Source of the DNA: Azorhizobium oxalatiphilum
GTDB taxonomy: Bacteria; Pseudomonadota; Alphaproteobacteria; Rhizobiales; Xanthobacteraceae
Length of the DNA: 64,000 nucleotides
Assembly (NCBI RefSeq): GCF_014635325.1
Contig: NZ_BMCT01000011.1
Coordinates: 62,001 to 126,000, forward strand
Direction: 5' to 3'
The first letter of the stretch is position 1. Each line of letters begins with the position of its first letter. This document shows positions 1-8,889 of this stretch, in pieces. A model generated the notes under the pieces. It did not search any database and was not told the origin of the DNA. It saw only the letters and a program-made list of their open reading frames with translations. Made by a program: the position numbers and the translations under genes.

Positions 1-171
1 ATAGGCGAGGCCCTGATAGAGATTGCGGTCGATCTGGGAGAGCGTCGCTGCCTCCCGAGCCGCTGTGAATGCCCACAAGCTGCTCTTCAGCGAGACTGCG
101 CACAAGGCGGCCACGATGAGGCTCATCAGGCAGAACAGAGAGACAAGGGTGGTTTTGATCGTAATGCGCAT
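1..171 (-). CDS. Methyl-accepting chemotaxis protein, N-terminal fragment
   Basis: The 57 codons inside the window start at an ATG (complement of 169-171) and run off the left edge without a stop. They encode a short basic start (MRITIKTT) followed by a hydrophobic segment of about 20 residues and then a polar helix ending in LSQIDRNLYQG. This is the usual opening of a membrane chemoreceptor: a first transmembrane helix leading into a periplasmic four-helix ligand domain. The signalling domain is outside the window, so the family call rests on the N-terminus only; a sensor kinase with the same opening cannot be excluded. Confidence 0.55.
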   Translation of the reverse strand, partial: MRITIKTTLVSLFCLMSLIVAALCAVSLKSSLWAFTAAREAATLSQIDRNLYQGLAY

Positions 172-329
172 CTCGCACCTAACGTGTGGTGGTGGTAGCG
201 CGCAACCAACCTGAGCTAGCTTGCGTCAATCTTGCAGTGCAGCAATTTCTCGCATTCCGCTGGGGCATGATCGGTTCGGACAGAAGCAATCACGTCCGTG
301 AAGCCGCCTTCCCAGGCTTGACTGACAAC

Positions 330-374
330 GTCTTGCGGCCCGGATGTCCGAGCCATGGAAGCCGGACGTGCTCC
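330..374. repeat. Short dispersed repeat related to the copy at 57007-57051
   Basis: The blocks GTCTTGCGGC (330-339) and AAGCCGGACGTGCTCC (359-374) recur at 57007-57016 and 57036-57051 (one mismatch in the second block) with different sequence between them. It lies just downstream of the MFS gene that ends at 383. The region 172-329 between the chemoreceptor and this repeat shows no gene. Confidence 0.5.
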
Positions 375-382
375 GGGGCACA

Positions 383-1630
383 TTATTGTGAGCCGAGCTT
401 CCTGCGCTCTCCGGCCAGCGTGTCCGCCTCCCGCAGTGCGGGGAAGATCCGCATCCAGAGGAGGGCGACCGCTACCGTGCCCACCCCGCCGAGAATGCCC
501 GCCGCCACCGCGCCGAACAGGCCGGCGGTCATGCCGCTCTCGAATTCGCCCAACTGGTTGGAGGTGCCGATGAACAGCGAATTCAGCGCATTAACCCGCC
601 CGCGCATCTCGTCGGGCGTGGCGAGCTGCACCAGCGAGTGGCGGATGACCACGCTCACATTGTCCGCCGCCCCCAGCACCACCAGCGCGATCAGCGACAG
701 CCACAGATGGCCGGAGGCGGAAAAGGCGATGGTGGCGAGGCCGAACACGATGACGGCCGCGAACATCTTCAGGCCCACGCGGTGGTTGAGCGGGAAGCGG
801 GACAGGGCGAAGGCCATGGCGATGGCGCCCACCGCCGGGGCCGAGCGCAGCAGGCCGAGCGCCCACGGCCCGGCATTGAGCACATCGGCGGCGAAGATGG
901 GCAGCAGCGCCGTCACCCCGCCCAGCAGCACCGCGAACATGTCCAGCGACAGCACGCCCAGCAGCAGCGGCCGCGACCAGACGAAGCCGATGCCGGAGAA
1001 GACCGAGGCCAGCGTCACCGGCTCGCGCTGGGGGGCGGGCCGCTCCAGCTGCACCAGCGCCATGGCGGTGGCGGCGGCAAGGAAGAAGACGGCGGCAAGG
1101 CCCAGCGGCACCGGCGCGCCGAGCGCATAGAGCAGGCCGCCCAGCGAGGGGCCGATGATGGTGGCCGTCTGCATGGCCGAGGAGGACATGGCGATGGCCT
1201 TGTGCAGGATGTTCTCCGGCACGAGGCCCGGCAGCAAAGCCGAGAGGGTGGGATGCTCGAAGGCGCGCGCGCCGCCCAGCACCGCCACGGCCACGAAGAT
1301 GGCGGTGACGCTCAGCGTATCGGTGATGGCGCCGAGCGCGAGGCCGGCGAGCGTGAGCCCCTCCACCGCCTGGCAGACGATGACGATGCGGCGCCGGTCC
1401 ACGCGGTCGGCCACCGTGCCCACCACGAAGGTGAGCAGCACCATGGGCAGGAACTGGAACAGGCCGACGAGGCCGAGATCATAGGCGCTGCCGGTCTTTT
1501 CATAGACCATCCAGCCGATCACCACCGAGGCCATCTGGAAGCCCAGCGAGGTGAGCACGCGCGACAGCCAGAAGGCCAGGAAGGCCGGGTGACGCGAGAG
1601 GCGGTCTTCGGTGGCGGCGAGGACGGTCAC
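383..1630 (-). CDS. MFS transporter, EntS/MFS_3-like exporter
   Basis: A 415-residue protein with the hydrophobicity pattern of about twelve membrane helices. The major facilitator signature between helices 2 and 3 appears as GTVADRVDRRRIVI (about residues 76-89). The later loop MRGRVNALNSLFIG is typical of the enterobactin-exporter-like MFS_3 group. It probably exports a small molecule by proton antiport at the inner membrane; the substrate cannot be read from the sequence. It stands alone, with 153 bp separating it from the thpR gene upstream on the same strand. Confidence 0.8.
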   Translation of the reverse strand: MTVLAATEDRLSRHPAFLAFWLSRVLTSLGFQMASVVIGWMVYEKTGSAYDLGLVGLFQFLPMVLLTFVVGTVADRVDRRRIVIVCQAVEGLTLAGLALGAITDTLSVTAIFVAVAVLGGARAFEHPTLSALLPGLVPENILHKAIAMSSSAMQTATIIGPSLGGLLYALGAPVPLGLAAVFFLAAATAMALVQLERPAPQREPVTLASVFSGIGFVWSRPLLLGVLSLDMFAVLLGGVTALLPIFAADVLNAGPWALGLLRSAPAVGAIAMAFALSRFPLNHRVGLKMFAAVIVFGLATIAFSASGHLWLSLIALVVLGAADNVSVVIRHSLVQLATPDEMRGRVNALNSLFIGTSNQLGEFESGMTAGLFGAVAAGILGGVGTVAVALLWMRIFPALREADTLAGERRKLGSQ

Positions 1631-1783
1631 GGGGGCTCTCTGGCGCGGCGGGGCGTGCGCGCGCTTTCGCTTCAGGCTGAGGGGCGGGCGGGCCGGGCGG
1701 CCTGCCGATCCTGATTAGACGGCTTTCTTCACCCGCGAAAGCCGCTTCCCAAGGGAAGGTGAGGGGGGCGGGGAAGGTCCGTC

Positions 1784-2314
1784 TCAGCTCAGCGGATAGG
1801 CCGCTTCCACCACATAGGGGCCGCCGCCCACGCTGTCGCGTGAGGAATAGAGCACGAAGCGCGGCACGTGGAACGGCATGGAGCGGTAAAGGCCGCGCAT
1901 GGCCAGATAGTCCGCCACCTGCCGGGTGGAGGCATCGCGCAGCCGGGCCAGCGTCACGTGCGGGCGATAGGCCCGCTCCGGGGCGAGGCCGAGCCGCTGC
2001 ATGATGCGCTCCTGCTCCGCCTGAAGCTCCAGCAGGGCCGGATTGGCCTTCACGCTGGCGATCACCGCGCGCGGCTTGTGGCCGCCGAACTGGTCGAGCC
2101 CGTCCAGCACCATGTCGAACGCCCGGCGGCGCACCTGCCCCAGCATCTGGGCGATGTCGCGGGCGAGGGCATCGTCCACGTCGCCCATGAAACGCAGGGT
2201 CACATGGTAGAATTCAGGGTCGATCCAGCGCGCGCCCGAAATGCCGCCGCGCAGCAGGGCGAGGGTATCCCCCACCTCTTCAGGAATTTCGATGGCCGTG
2301 AAAAGCCGAGGCAT
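1784..2314 (-). CDS. thpR: RNA 2',3'-cyclic phosphodiesterase (2H family)
   Basis: A protein of 176 residues with the two HxTx motifs that define the 2H phosphoesterases, HVTL at residues 37-40 and HVTL at 119-122, which form the active site. Family members hydrolyse 2',3'-cyclic phosphate ends of RNA to 2'-phosphates and are often called LigT. The start at MPRLFTAIEIP was chosen because the family begins with this strand; an in-frame ATG ten codons upstream adds nothing conserved. Confidence 0.88.
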   Translation of the reverse strand: MPRLFTAIEIPEEVGDTLALLRGGISGARWIDPEFYHVTLRFMGDVDDALARDIAQMLGQVRRRAFDMVLDGLDQFGGHKPRAVIASVKANPALLELQAEQERIMQRLGLAPERAYRPHVTLARLRDASTRQVADYLAMRGLYRSMPFHVPRFVLYSSRDSVGGGPYVVEAAYPLS

Positions 2315-2403
2315 CGGAACCTCCGCGCATCGGAAAGGACCCATTCCGCCCGAAAGCAGTATGGCTAGTGAATGAGATTCGCGCGCTCGTGAAAAGCGCC
2401 CCC

Positions 2404-3213
2404 TCAGCGCACCGGCACCAGGATATCAACCACAAGCTGATCCGGGGCGGTGGTGCGGGGGTCCGTGCGGTATTGCTCGATATAGAGATTGTCGAGCGCG
2501 ATGATGTTGCGGGCGTCGAGGAAATTGGCGATCTGCTCGTAGGTATCGTCCATGTCGGAGAACGAGCCCTTGTGCTGGAAGCGCAGGGCCTTGCCGTTGA
2601 ACGAGGCGCCCAGCTTCACGCCCTCGCCGGGCTTGGCGGTGGTGGCGCCCGAGAAGGGGATCTGGGCCTCGAACTCGAAGCCGGCATCGTCGCTCTGGGT
2701 ATAGACCACCATGGGCTGGCCGGCCTCGCTGAGTCCGAGGCGCTTCATCTCGCCGGCAATGGCGTTCAGCGCCGCGACGATGGAATCATAGCCTTCGTCC
2801 CAGCTCGACTGGCCGCCCTTGGTCATCACCGGCACCGGCGAGAGCACCGCGCCCTCGCCGCCGAACACGGTCTGGCCATGGCTGTCGGGCGCGGGCGAGG
2901 CGGTGGGCGGCAAAGGCGAGACCGGACCGGCCTGACCGCCGGGGGCGGGGGCCTGTGTGCTGCCCTCTGCGGGCTTGGGGGGAGCGGGCACCTGCGCCGG
3001 AGCGGGAGCTACGGCGGCCGGCGGCGGGGGCGCGGGCTGGCTGTCGGTGGGCGCCGGAGCCTGTGCGGGCGGGCTCGCCGGGGGCGGCGTCTGCGCGCCG
3101 GCCGGCAGGGCCATGGCAAGGAGGCACAAGGCGGTTGCCGCCGTGCGCGCCCGTGCCGGCCAGAGCTGCCGCCGAACCTTAAGCCGCGCTTCAATGGCCT
3201 CGTCTGCGCGCAT
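2404..3213 (-). CDS. Secreted proline-rich protein with GyrI-like domain
   Basis: A 269-residue protein. Residues 1-41 look like a signal peptide (basic start, then LCLLAMALPAGAQ), residues 42-110 are a low-complexity Pro/Ala linker, and the C-terminal part (about 130-269) resembles the GyrI-like/effector-binding fold, with MVVYTQSDDAGFEFEAQIPF and a final strand LVVDILVPVR. Such domains bind small hydrophobic ligands. The start at 3213 has AGGAG at suitable distance; the reading frame is open further upstream to 3411 but that part overlaps the promoter side of dapF and is unlikely to be coding. The exported location of a GyrI-like domain is an inference. Confidence 0.68.
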   Translation of the reverse strand: MRADEAIEARLKVRRQLWPARARTAATALCLLAMALPAGAQTPPPASPPAQAPAPTDSQPAPPPPAAVAPAPAQVPAPPKPAEGSTQAPAPGGQAGPVSPLPPTASPAPDSHGQTVFGGEGAVLSPVPVMTKGGQSSWDEGYDSIVAALNAIAGEMKRLGLSEAGQPMVVYTQSDDAGFEFEAQIPFSGATTAKPGEGVKLGASFNGKALRFQHKGSFSDMDDTYEQIANFLDARNIIALDNLYIEQYRTDPRTTAPDQLVVDILVPVR

Positions 3214-3404
3214 CTTCGCTCTCCTGTCAGCCGACCCGCCGCTCATCCCTCTACCACGTCCCGCGCCGCGTCCAAGGGGGTGAGCAGGGCCGTTTCGTGG
3301 CTGTCCCGCTCTTCCCGAACGGCAGTTGTGCGCCCCTGCCGGAGGGGAGAGGGCGCTGCCGGGGGTGGCATCGGCCCACCCTCCCGCCATATAAGGGCGC
3401 ACTG

Positions 3405-4280
3405 ATGTCATTGGTGCGCGATCCGACCATGCTGGCCCAACGCCCCTTCGTGAAGATGAACGGTCTCGGCAACGAGATTCTCGTGCTCGACCTGCGCACC
3501 GACCCCGAGGAGGTGCCGGCGGCGGCGGCGCGCGCGCTGGCGCGGCCCGGCGTGCTGCCCTTCGATCAGGCCATGGTGCTCTATCCGCCGCGCGCCGAGG
3601 GCAGCGCCGCTTTCGTGCGGATTCTCAATTCCGATGGCTCCGAGGCCGGGGCCTGTGGCAACGGCACCCGCTGCATCGCCGCCTATGAGGCCGGCCGCAC
3701 GGGTGAACGCCACATCCTGTTCGAGAGCGGCGCCGGCCCGCTGGACTGCGTGATGCAGCCGGACGGCCGCGTGACCGTGGACATGGGCGCGCCGCACCTC
3801 GGCTGGGAGGAGATCCCGCTCGCCCGCCCGGTGGCCGACACCAGCGCCTATCAGATCGAGGGCTTTGCCGCCCTCGGCCCCGCCAGCTTCGTCTCCGTGG
3901 GCAATCCGCACGCCATCTTCTTCGTGCCTGATGTGGCCGAGGTGGACGTGGACCAGCTCGGCGCCACGCTGGAGCGCCATCCGCTGTTTCCCGAGCGGGC
4001 CAACATCTCGTTCGCGCAGGTGCTCAGCCCCGATCACATCCTGCTGCATGTATGGGAGCGCGGCGCCGGCCGGACCCGCGCCTGCGGCACCGCCGCCTGC
4101 GCCACCGCCGTGGCGGCGGCCCGCACCGGCCGGACGGGCCGCGTCGTGCGCGTGACCCTGCCGGGCGGCGATCTGAAGATCGACTGGCGCGAGAGCGACG
4201 ACCATGTGCTGATGACCGGCCCGGTGGCGCTGGAGTTCTCCGGCACCCTCACCCCCGACATGCTCACCGAGGCCGCCTGA
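3405..4280 (+). CDS. dapF: Diaminopimelate epimerase
   Basis: Converts LL- to meso-diaminopimelate, the last shared step towards lysine and peptidoglycan cross-links. The 291-residue protein has FVKMNGLGN near the N-terminus, the first catalytic cysteine in ACGNGTR (Cys84) and the second in ACGTAACA (Cys227), the two acid/base residues of the cofactor-free racemase mechanism. An ATG at 3429 is an alternative start. It is followed after 3 bp by mtaB and then overlapping ftsY, a cluster frequent in alphaproteobacteria. Confidence 0.95.
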   Translation: MSLVRDPTMLAQRPFVKMNGLGNEILVLDLRTDPEEVPAAAARALARPGVLPFDQAMVLYPPRAEGSAAFVRILNSDGSEAGACGNGTRCIAAYEAGRTGERHILFESGAGPLDCVMQPDGRVTVDMGAPHLGWEEIPLARPVADTSAYQIEGFAALGPASFVSVGNPHAIFFVPDVAEVDVDQLGATLERHPLFPERANISFAQVLSPDHILLHVWERGAGRTRACGTAACATAVAAARTGRTGRVVRVTLPGGDLKIDWRESDDHVLMTGPVALEFSGTLTPDMLTEAA

Positions 4281-4283
4281 GCC

Positions 4284-5774
4284 ATGGGCGGGCTGGCGGG
4301 CTTGGGTGGAGTAGGCTTGGGCGAGGCGGCGACGCGCCGCGACGCGCCCCCTCCCCCCCTGCGGGGGAGGGCTGGGGAGGGGGGTAATGCCCTCTCCGCT
4401 GAAGCACGATCAGCCCAGTCTGCGGGTACGACAGACGCAGCCGCGTTACCCCCCTCCCAACCCTCCCCCGCAAGGGGGGAGGGCTTTGCGGGCGCGGCGG
4501 GCGGTGCGCAGGCGGGGGTCGAGGTCATCACCTTCGGCTGCCGGCTCAACACGCTTGAGAGCGAGCAGATCCGCCGCGCCGCTACCGACGCCGGCCTCAC
4601 CCGCACGGTGATCGTGAACTCCTGCGCCGTCACCGCCGAGGCGGTGCGGCAGGCGCGGCAGAACATCCGCCGCCTGAAGCGCGCCGATCCGGGCCTGAAG
4701 GTCATCGTCACCGGCTGCGCCGCCCAGACGGAACCCGCCACCTTCGCCGCCATGGCGGAAGTGGACCGCGTGGTGGGCAACGGCGCCAAGGGCGCGCCCG
4801 AGACATGGGCGAAAGCGCGCGCCGCCTTCGATTTCGGCATAAGCGCGGAAGAGAAGATCGTCGTGGACGACATCTTCGCCGTGCGCGAGACCGCGCTCCA
4901 CATGGTGGACGGCATGGACGGGCGCACCCGCGCCTTCGTGCAGGTGCAGAACGGCTGCGACCACCGCTGCACCTTCTGCATCATTCCCTATGGCCGGGGC
5001 AATTCCCGCTCCGTGCCCATGGGCGAGGTGATCAGCCACATCCGCGCGCTGGTGGAAGCCGGGCAGAGCGAAGTGGTGCTCACCGGCGTGGACCTCACCT
5101 CCTATGGCGGCGACCTGCCGGGCGCGCCCACGCTGGGCCGCCTCGTGCGCACCATCCTGAAGCAGGTGCCCGAACTCCGGCGCCTGCGCCTCTCCTCCAT
5201 CGACAGCGTGGAGGCGGATGCCGACCTGCTGCGCGCGCTGGCGGAAGAGGAGCGGCTGATGCCGCATCTGCATCTCTCGCTGCAATCCGGCGACGACATG
5301 ATCCTGAAGCGCATGAAACGCCGCCATTCCCGTGCGCAAGCCATCGCGCTCACCGGCGAGATGCGCCGCCTGCGGCCCGATCTCGTGCTGGGCGCGGATC
5401 TGATCGCGGGCTTTCCCACCGAGACCGAGGCCATGGCCCGCAACTCGCGCGCCATTGTCGAGGATTGCGGCCTCACCTTCCTGCACGTCTTCCCCTATTC
5501 CGCCCGTGCCGGCACGCCCGCCGCGCGCATGCCGCAGCTGCCCGGCCCGCTGGTCTCCGCGCGCGCCCAGCGCCTGCGCGAGGCGGGGGAGGCGGCGCTG
5601 CGCCGTCATCTCTCCCAGCAGGTGGGAACGTGGCGGCCGGTGCTGGTGGAACGCGGCGGCATCGGCCGCACCCCCCATTTCACGCCGGTGCGTTTGCGCC
5701 GGCCGGCGCAGCCGGGCGCCGTGATCGATCTGCGCATCGCCGGGCATGACGGCGCGCGTCTGGTGGCTGCATGA
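4284..5774 (+). CDS. mtaB: tRNA t6A37 methylthiotransferase MtaB with repeat-derived N-terminus
   Basis: Radical-SAM enzyme that converts t6A37 to ms2t6A37 in tRNA. The UPF0004 cysteines are in FGCRLNT (Cys86), NSCAVT and TGCAAQ; the radical-SAM cluster is in [13 protein letters not shown]. The family usually starts a few residues before the [11 protein letters not shown] strand, but here the only ATG is at 4284, 78 codons upstream, and no ATG, GTG or TTG was found in frame close to that strand. The extra N-terminus is low-complexity (Arg/Pro/Gly/Ala) and is encoded largely by a pair of inverted palindromic repeats (4348-4483). The start is therefore uncertain. Its stop overlaps the ATG of ftsY. 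Confidence 0.9.
   Translation: MGGLAGLGGVGLGEAATRRDAPPPPLRGRAGEGGNALSAEARSAQSAGTTDAAALPPSQPSPARGEGFAGAAGGAQAGVEVITFGCRLNTLESEQIRRAATDAGLTRTVIVNSCAVTAEAVRQARQNIRRLKRADPGLKVIVTGCAAQTEPATFAAMAEVDRVVGNGAKGAPETWAKARAAFDFGISAEEKIVVDDIFAVRETALHMVDGMDGRTRAFVQVQNGCDHRCTFCIIPYGRGNSRSVPMGEVISHIRALVEAGQSEVVLTGVDLTSYGGDLPGAPTLGRLVRTILKQVPELRRLRLSSIDSVEADADLLRALAEEERLMPHLHLSLQSGDDMILKRMKRRHSRAQAIALTGEMRRLRPDLVLGADLIAGFPTETEAMARNSRAIVEDCGLTFLHVFPYSARAGTPAARMPQLPGPLVSARAQRLREAGEAALRRHLSQQVGTWRPVLVERGGIGRTPHFTPVRLRRPAQPGAVIDLRIAGHDGARLVAA
4348..4483. repeat. Inverted pair of family-A palindromic elements inside the mtaB frame
   Basis: Two arms of about 38-40 bp, 4348-4387 and 4446-4483, are near-perfect inverted copies of each other, each itself a small palindrome of the form CCCTCCCCC..GCGGGGGAGGG followed by a G-rich tail ending in TAA/TTA. 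About 58 bp separate them. Related elements occur at 25648-25829 and 50009-50220. The whole unit stays open in the mtaB reading frame. Confidence 0.85.
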
Positions 5775-6712
5775 GCGAAACGAATCCTCCCGAAAAGACC
5801 GGCTTCTGGCGCCGCCTCACCAGCGGCCTCGCCCGCACCGCCACCTCGCTGACGCAGGGCATCACCGACCTCGTCACCAAGCGCAAGCTGGATGCGGAGA
5901 CGCTGGAGGAACTGGAGGACGTGCTGATCCGCGCCGATCTCGGCACGGTGCCCGCCGCTCGCATCGTCGAGGCCGTGGGCAAGGGCCGGCACGACAAGAT
6001 GATCGAGCCGGACGAGGTGAAAAACCTCATCGCCGCCGAGGTGGAGAAGATCCTCGTCCCCGTGGCCAAGCCCCTCGTGGTGGATCGCAGCCAGAAGCCC
6101 TTCGTGGTGCTGATGGTGGGCGTGAACGGCTCCGGCAAGACCACGACCATCGGCAAGCTCGCCCAGCAATGGAAAGCCGAGGGGCTCAAGCTGACGCTCG
6201 CCGCCGGCGACACCTTCCGCGCCGCCGCCATCGAGCAGCTCAAGGTGTGGGGCGCGCGCACCGGCGCCCATGTGGTGGCGCGCGAGCAGGGGGCGGATGC
6301 CGCCGGTGTCGCCCATGACGCCATCACGGAAGCCCGCGCCAACGGCTCCGACGTGCTGATGATCGACACCGCTGGCCGGCTTCAGAATCGCGCCGAGCTG
6401 ATGGACGAGCTGCAGAAGGTGGTGCGCGTCATCAAGAAGCTGGAGCCCTCCGCGCCGCATGCGGTGCTGCTCGTGCTCGACGCCACCGTGGGCCAGAACG
6501 CGCTGACGCAGGTGGAGGTGTTCACCCGCATGGCGGGCGTGACGGGCCTCGTGATGACCAAGCTCGACGGCACTGCGCGGGGCGGCATCCTTGTCGCCAT
6601 CTCCGAAAAGCACCGCATCCCGGTGCACATGATCGGCGTGGGCGAGGGTGCGGACGACCTTCAGGCCTTCTCCGCGAAGGACTTTTCCCGCGCCATCGCC
6701 GGGCTGAACTGA
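5771..6712 (+). CDS. ftsY: Signal recognition particle receptor FtsY
   Basis: SRP receptor GTPase that docks ribosome-SRP complexes at the membrane. The 313-residue form has the N domain (about 15-95), the P-loop [15 protein letters not shown], the DTAGRLQNR motif (G3) and [10 protein letters not shown] (G4 and closing loop). It lacks the long acidic A domain of the Escherichia coli protein, as is common in alphaproteobacteria. The ATG overlaps the mtaB stop by 4 bp, indicating translational coupling. Confidence 0.96.
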   Translation: MSETNPPEKTGFWRRLTSGLARTATSLTQGITDLVTKRKLDAETLEELEDVLIRADLGTVPAARIVEAVGKGRHDKMIEPDEVKNLIAAEVEKILVPVAKPLVVDRSQKPFVVLMVGVNGSGKTTTIGKLAQQWKAEGLKLTLAAGDTFRAAAIEQLKVWGARTGAHVVAREQGADAAGVAHDAITEARANGSDVLMIDTAGRLQNRAELMDELQKVVRVIKKLEPSAPHAVLLVLDATVGQNALTQVEVFTRMAGVTGLVMTKLDGTARGGILVAISEKHRIPVHMIGVGEGADDLQAFSAKDFSRAIAGLN

Positions 6713-6730
6713 GATCGGGCGGAGCCGGGC

Positions 6731-7639
6731 TCACCCCGGCTTCGCATTGGCCCGCAAAAAGTCGATGAGCGCGCGCACGGCGGGCAGGGCATAGCGCTGG
6801 CGCGGATAATAGAGGTGCCAGCCGGGGAAGGGCGGGCAGAAGGCCTCCAGAACCGTCTCCAGCCGGCCGGCCTCCAGCAGCGGCTGCATCCAGCGCGCCG
6901 ACCAGTAGGCGAAGGCGATGCCCACGCCCTGCGCCGCCGCCTCCAGCGCCATCTCACGATGGGAGACGATGAGCGGGCCCTCGGGTGCGACCGTGATCCA
7001 GCGTCCGTCGTGAAAGAACTCCCAATTGTAGATCTTGCCGCTGCCCGGCTTGCGCCAGTTGATGCAGGCATGGGCATGCAGGTCGGCCGGCGTTTCCGGC
7101 CGGCCATGCCGCGCGAGATAGGCGGGTGAGGCCACGGCCAGCTGGCGCAGTTCGCCGCCCAGCGCCACCGCCACCATGTCCTTCTCCAGCAGTTCGCCCA
7201 GCGTGATGCCCACATCGAAGCCGCCGGCCACGATGTCCTCCACCGCATCCGAGATGGCCAGCTCCAGCACGATGTCCGGATAGGCCGCGTTGAAGGCGCC
7301 GAGCATGGGCTCCACCAGCACCGTCGCCGCCAGCCGGGGCACATGCAGGCGCACGGTGCCGGAGGGCGCATCGCGCAGGGCGCGGGCCTCGTCCACCGCC
7401 GCCTGCATCTCCGCCATGGCCGGCTGGAAGCGGGTAAGCAGGCGGCTCCCCGCCTCGGTCAGCGAGACGCTGCGCGTGGTGCGGTTGAGCAAGCGCACGC
7501 CGAGCCGCTCCTCCAGCGTGCGGATGGTCTGGCTGAGGGTGGAGGGCGAGATCCGCAGCCGCTCGGCGGCGCGGGCGAAGCTGCCGGCCTCAGCCACGGT
7601 GGCGAAGGCCTTCAGGTCCGCATATTCGTGGCCGCGCAT
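6731..7639 (-). CDS. LysR family transcriptional regulator
   Basis: A 302-residue regulator with an N-terminal winged helix-turn-helix (LKAFATVAEAGSFARAAERL, then SPSTLSQTIRTLEERLGVRL) and a C-terminal substrate-binding domain of the CrgA/AaeR-like type. It is transcribed divergently from the SDR gene at 7756, which is its most likely target, with 116 bp between them. It converges on ftsY with 18 bp between stops. Confidence 0.88.
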   Translation of the reverse strand: MRGHEYADLKAFATVAEAGSFARAAERLRISPSTLSQTIRTLEERLGVRLLNRTTRSVSLTEAGSRLLTRFQPAMAEMQAAVDEARALRDAPSGTVRLHVPRLAATVLVEPMLGAFNAAYPDIVLELAISDAVEDIVAGGFDVGITLGELLEKDMVAVALGGELRQLAVASPAYLARHGRPETPADLHAHACINWRKPGSGKIYNWEFFHDGRWITVAPEGPLIVSHREMALEAAAQGVGIAFAYWSARWMQPLLEAGRLETVLEAFCPPFPGWHLYYPRQRYALPAVRALIDFLRANAKPG

Positions 7640-7654
7640 TATGCCTCAATATCC

Positions 7655-7666
7655 AATGAGTTCATT
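7655..7666. promoter_or_regulatory. Palindrome AATGA-GT-TCATT in LysR/SDR divergent region
   Basis: A 5-2-5 inverted repeat sits 16 bp upstream of the LysR start and about 90 bp upstream of the SDR start. The location fits an autoregulatory LysR site, but the sequence is short and does not show a clear T-N11-A frame. Confidence 0.3.
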
Positions 7667-7755
7667 CCAATTCTAGCCGATAGTTCGATCAGTCCGCCAT
7701 GCCTATGTCTCGCTCCATCGCCGTCGGCCCCGGCGGATGCAGGAAAGGGACACGG

Positions 7756-8583
7756 ATGGACAGCAGGAACTTTCTCATCACCGGCGTGAGTTCCGGTTTC
7801 GGCCGGGCGTTTTCCCGCGCGGCACTGGCCGCCGGGCATCATGTGGTGGGGACTGTGCGCAGCGCCGATGCCGCCGCCGCCTTCGAGGCCGACACCGGCG
7901 GGCAGGCGCTGCAACTGGACGTGACGGACTTCGACGCCATCGGCCCCGCCGTGGCGGGCGTGGAAGCGGAACTGGGGCACATCGACGTATTGGTCAACAA
8001 TGCCGGCTACGGCCATGAGGGCACGCTGGAGGAAACCTCCCTCGACGCGTTGCGCCGGCAGTTCGACGTGAATGTCTTCGGCGCCGTGGCGATGATGAAG
8101 GCGGTGCTGCCCGGCATGCGCCAGCGCCGGGCCGGCCACATCGTCAACGTGACCTCCATGGGCGGCTTCATCACCATGCCCGGCATCACCGCCTATTGCG
8201 GCAGCAAGTTCGCGCTGGAAGGCATTTCGGAGGCGTTGGCGAAGGAGGTGGCAGCCTTCAACGTGAAGGTCACGGCGCTGGCGCCGGGCTCCTTCCGCAC
8301 CGATTGGGCCGGCCGCTCCATGGTGCGCACGCCGCGCGCGATTCCCGATTATGACGCGGTGTTCGATCCCATCCGCGCCGCCCGTCAGGCCAAGGACGGA
8401 AAGCAGGCGGGCGATCCCGACAAGGCGGCAGCCGCTTTGCTCAAGCTGGTCGCTTCGGAAGATCCGCCGCTGCGCCTGCTGCTGGGCACCGACGCCTTGG
8501 GGCTGGTGCGCGACAAGCTAGAGACGGTGCAGGCGGAGATCACCGCGTGGGAAGACCTCACCCGCTCCACGGATTTCGTATGA
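7756..8583 (+). CDS. Short-chain dehydrogenase/reductase
   Basis: NAD(P)-dependent oxidoreductase of 275 residues. The cofactor motif is TGVSSGFG (about residues 9-16), followed by NNAG (NVLVNNAGYG region), the catalytic serine strand NVTSMGG and the active-site YCGSK. The start at 7756 is preceded by AGGAAAGGGA; an ATG at 7699 gives only a non-conserved leader. The substrate is unknown. Divergent LysR regulator next door suggests inducible expression. Confidence 0.88.
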   Translation: MDSRNFLITGVSSGFGRAFSRAALAAGHHVVGTVRSADAAAAFEADTGGQALQLDVTDFDAIGPAVAGVEAELGHIDVLVNNAGYGHEGTLEETSLDALRRQFDVNVFGAVAMMKAVLPGMRQRRAGHIVNVTSMGGFITMPGITAYCGSKFALEGISEALAKEVAAFNVKVTALAPGSFRTDWAGRSMVRTPRAIPDYDAVFDPIRAARQAKDGKQAGDPDKAAAALLKLVASEDPPLRLLLGTDALGLVRDKLETVQAEITAWEDLTRSTDFV

Positions 8584-8683
8584 GCCCCTGGTATGGCACG
8601 CGCTCCCGCCGGTTGCGGCGGGGCGCCCGGGCGTGCGCGGATGACGAGCTGTGTATGGCGGAAAAATCCCCCTTGGGGGTCGC

Positions 8684-8712
8684 TTGACAGGGGGGCAGGG
8701 CACCCCGTAAAT
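8684..8712 (+). promoter_or_regulatory. Promoter of tRNA-Ala: TTGACA-17-GTAAAT
   Basis: A perfect -35 hexamer TTGACA (8684-8689) is followed after 17 bp by GTAAAT (8707-8712), which matches four of six -10 positions. The tRNA begins 17 bp downstream, so transcription would start just ahead of it. Confidence 0.6.
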
Positions 8713-8729
8713 GGCGCCTCCCATGGATC

Positions 8730-8805
8730 GGGGCCGTAGCTCAGATGGGAGAGCGCTGCAATCGCACTGCAGAGGTCAGGGGTTCGATTCCCCTCGGCTC
8801 CACCA
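8730..8805 (+). tRNA. tRNA-Ala (anticodon CGC)
   Basis: A complete cloverleaf: acceptor GGGGCCG paired with CGGCUCC (one G-U), D arm GCUC/GAGC, anticodon stem CUGCA/UGCAG with loop AUCGCAC (anticodon CGC at 8763-8765), T arm AGGGG/CCCCU with UUCGAUU, discriminator A and encoded CCA (8803-8805). It reads GCG codons, which are abundant in this GC-rich genome. No integrase or duplicated 3' end was seen next to it. Confidence 0.95.
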
Positions 8806-8889
8806 CTTCCCGATCCGGTTTCATGACATTCGACATCCAGCGCCGGGCGGGCTTCCGCTTGCCGTGAGCGGTTGCCGCGGTGTGCCGCT

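Noticed and set aside
8730-8889. Possible integration site at the tRNA-Ala 3' end
   Set aside because: No duplicate of the tRNA 3' sequence, integrase or island boundary was seen in the window.
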